From JAEUKQ01 sp044227605 (GTDB lineage: Bacteria; Pseudomonadota; Alphaproteobacteria; JAEUKQ01), in contig JBGAWJ010000088.1 of NCBI GenBank assembly GCA_044227605.1, positions 1-6,452 of the forward strand: a stretch of 6,452 bases of DNA. Direction: 5' to 3'. A program made the translations under genes and the position numbers. Positions 5,142 to 6,452 of this stretch are shown here, one piece after another; position 1 is the stretch's first letter, and every line of letters begins with the position of its first letter. The notes under the pieces are model-generated. The model made no database searches. It saw only the letters and a list, made by a program, of their open reading frames with translations, and had not been told where the DNA came from.

Positions 5142-5879
5142 CTAAGATAATTTATTTAGGGTTTTTAATAAAACCCTTAAATCTTCTTTATTTTGGCTTT
5201 TGTTAAATTTTTTGGCTGCTATTTTGACATCATCTTTTTTGATAATCCATTCATATCGGTGTTGTAAGGCATTCATCGAACCCAAATTAATGTTAATCTT
5301 TATGTCTTCCTCAATCATTTCAGGTAACCCAATAATAATAACAGGTGCTTTTAATTTTTTACCCGGAGACATATAAGTAGGCCTATGGGTTGACACGTTT
5401 ATCTCAAAACTATCTTGGGTGTAAAAACTGCCGGTATCCCAGCCAGCGTAAAAGGCTGGATAATCTGGTGGATTGCCAGAGAAATTTTTTAAATCTAAAG
5501 TCACATTTTCATTTGGGCTAAGCATTGGCAATTTTTGCATATTAAGAAATATGCCTTCCGCCGGATCAACACCAGTATTAACCAATATAACGTTCAAGCA
5601 AAGTGAAATTTTATTTCCTGCAACATAGCTGCCTCCATGTTCGGAAAATTCAAACTTCTCAATTTCCAGGTTAATCGCAGGTTTTCTAAAAACGGCCCAT
5701 AGAGCAACGATAGTGGCGGAAATTGTTCCAATTCCAGTAAAAAGATTTGAAGAAAAATCGGCTAAATTGTCCCATCCTAAAGAAATAAAAATTATCGCTG
5801 AAATGAAAGAAATAACCGCCAAACCACCTAATAAAAAGCCAATATTTTTTAATGAAGCTAATTTTTGAAACCATTTCAT
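5142..5879 (-). CDS. Two-helix membrane protein with a soluble C-terminal domain, function unknown
   Basis: This 245-aa protein is not a family I can name. A basic N-terminus (MKWFQKLASLKN) precedes hydrophobic segment 1 (about 13-34) and a short loop with GWDNLADF. Segment 2 follows (about 44-64, ending ALWAVF), then R65-K66. By the positive-inside rule both ends are cytoplasmic. Residues about 68-215 alternate polar and hydrophobic in beta-strand fashion (INLEIEKFEF, ISLCLNVILVNTG, APVIIIGLP, DIKININLG) and end in a Lys-rich helix. ATG 5879 has GGAA about 9 nt upstream. It lies 32 nt after the Fic gene and 24 nt before the DUF4238 gene on the same strand. Both it and DUF4238 are more AT-rich than Fic, suggesting a two-gene unit. 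Membrane-anchored sensor or effector is a guess from the architecture. Confidence 0.7.
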   Translation of the reverse strand: MKWFQKLASLKNIGFLLGGLAVISFISAIIFISLGWDNLADFSSNLFTGIGTISATIVALWAVFRKPAINLEIEKFEFSEHGGSYVAGNKISLCLNVILVNTGVDPAEGIFLNMQKLPMLSPNENVTLDLKNFSGNPPDYPAFYAGWDTGSFYTQDSFEINVSTHRPTYMSPGKKLKAPVIIIGLPEMIEEDIKININLGSMNALQHRYEWIIKKDDVKIAAKKFNKSQNKEDLRVLLKTLNKLS

Positions 5880-5911
5880 TTATTTATTCCGTTTCATTTT
5901 TATATTCATTC

Positions 5912-6452
5912 CTAAAGCGGTTTTGTACCCTGACTAAGGGTATCAAGATATTTTTGATAAACAAAAATCTTGTGGCTGGATTTGCCGGTGATTTCCCGAA
6001 CAATTTCCAACTTTTGCAGGGTTGCCATCGCGCGCAGAACGGTTGGGCGGGCAAGATTGCAGTTGCGCATGATCAAACCCGTGCCAGCCACCGGATGTTG
6101 TTGTAAATAATGATGGATGGCAAAAATTCCGCCGCCTGAAGGACCAAACCGCTTGATTTTTTCATGATCTTGTTTAAACAGCTGCAGAATGGATTGGGCG
6201 GCCTCAGTGGCTTGGCTTGCAACTTCACTGACGCCCACTAAAAAAAACTTGATCCACCCTTCCCAATCCCCCGTTTCCCGTACGGATTGTAAATGGTTAT
6301 AATAGGCTTGGCGGTTAGTTTTTAAATACAGGCTTAAATATAATAAAGGTTCTTTCATCAAGCCTTTTTGGCATAAGATGAACGTGATCAATAACCGCCC
6401 CAATCGTCCATTGCCGTCCAGAAATGGATGGATGGTTTCGAATTGCACATGC
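5912..6452 (-). CDS. Fic family protein, N-terminus beyond the window
   Basis: Fic proteins usually transfer AMP from ATP to a target protein hydroxyl. The catalytic motif is complete: HPFLDGNGRLGR (+ coordinates 6395-6430), matching HxFx(D/E)GNGRxxR with the catalytic His. The frame stays open to the window edge with a His-Val-Gln-Phe-Glu lead-in typical of the family, so GTG 6448 is an internal Val codon, not the start. About 180 residues are visible. After the Fic core (LLYLSLYLKTNRQAYYNHL) comes a C-terminal winged-helix-like domain with IFAIHHYLQQHP, CNLARPTVLRAMATLQKLEIV and a beta wing. This is the layout of the common Fic-plus-DNA-binding proteins of about 370 aa. The inhibitory (S/T)xxxE(G/N) helix, if N-terminal, lies outside. 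It may head the operon with the membrane and DUF4238 genes, but its higher G+C suggests a different origin. Confidence 0.88.
   Translation of the reverse strand, partial: HVQFETIHPFLDGNGRLGRLLITFILCQKGLMKEPLLYLSLYLKTNRQAYYNHLQSVRETGDWEGWIKFFLVGVSEVASQATEAAQSILQLFKQDHEKIKRFGPSGGGIFAIHHYLQQHPVAGTGLIMRNCNLARPTVLRAMATLQKLEIVREITGKSSHKIFVYQKYLDTLSQGTKPL
5925..5943. other. Perfect inverted repeat at the 3' end of the Fic gene
   Basis: TACCCT (5926-5931) and AGGGTA (5937-5942) form a perfect stem around a 5-nt loop, with an outer G-T pair. It lies in the last codons of the Fic gene, with no T-run on the minus strand. It could affect mRNA stability between Fic and the downstream genes, or be coincidental. 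Confidence 0.3.

Noticed and set aside
5852..6106. + strand frame opposite the Fic and membrane-protein genes
   Set aside because: It crosses two better-supported minus-strand genes and resembles no protein.

Overview
The window joins a phage-type DNA replication module (positions 1-2857, + strand) to an accessory block on the opposite strand (2891-6452) made of small toxin/defence-type genes. The replication proteins (a DUF1376 protein with a DnaT-like C-terminus, followed by a candidate helicase loader) suggest a prophage or prophage remnant in a proteobacterium. An alphaproteobacterium is my best guess, but nothing here fixes the taxon. Base composition is uneven by eye: sampled lines give roughly 70% G+C in the replication genes, about 43% in the AbiEii-like and Fic genes, and about 35% in the DUF4238/membrane-protein pair. 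This points to a mosaic of separately acquired pieces.

Region 1 (1-2857, +): the C-terminal end of an unrecognised protein runs in from the left edge. Three closely packed co-directional genes follow. The first is an O-like replication protein (318-1415) with an N-terminal DUF1376 domain and a C-terminal DnaT-like domain. The second is a probable helicase-loader-type protein (1412-2206) joined to it by an ATGA overlap. The third is an unrecognised basic protein (2225-2857). The linker of the first gene carries a 12-bp degenerate tandem repeat followed by a 53-nt almost pure purine tract, an arrangement like the lambda origin inside gene O. The third gene carries a separate AT-rich repeat with a 15-bp period. 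These are candidate origin elements. A GC-rich hairpin at 2861-2880 separates this operon from the convergent genes.

Region 2 (2891-3930, -): an AbiEii/AbiGii-type nucleotidyltransferase toxin homologue and a 95-aa partner overlap by ATGA. A perfect TATAAT box lies upstream, and tandem 10-bp repeats overlap it and could be an operator. The partner is not an AbiEi-like regulator.

Region 3 (3971-4166) is intergenic, with no convincing gene and a small hairpin next to the following gene's stop.

Region 4 (4167-6452, -): read from right to left, a Fic protein (N-terminus outside the window), a two-helix membrane protein with a soluble beta-rich domain, and a DUF4238 protein lie on one strand with gaps of 32 and 24 nt. 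The membrane protein and DUF4238 protein form the most AT-rich block and are the best candidate here for an undescribed, possibly defence-related, two-gene system.
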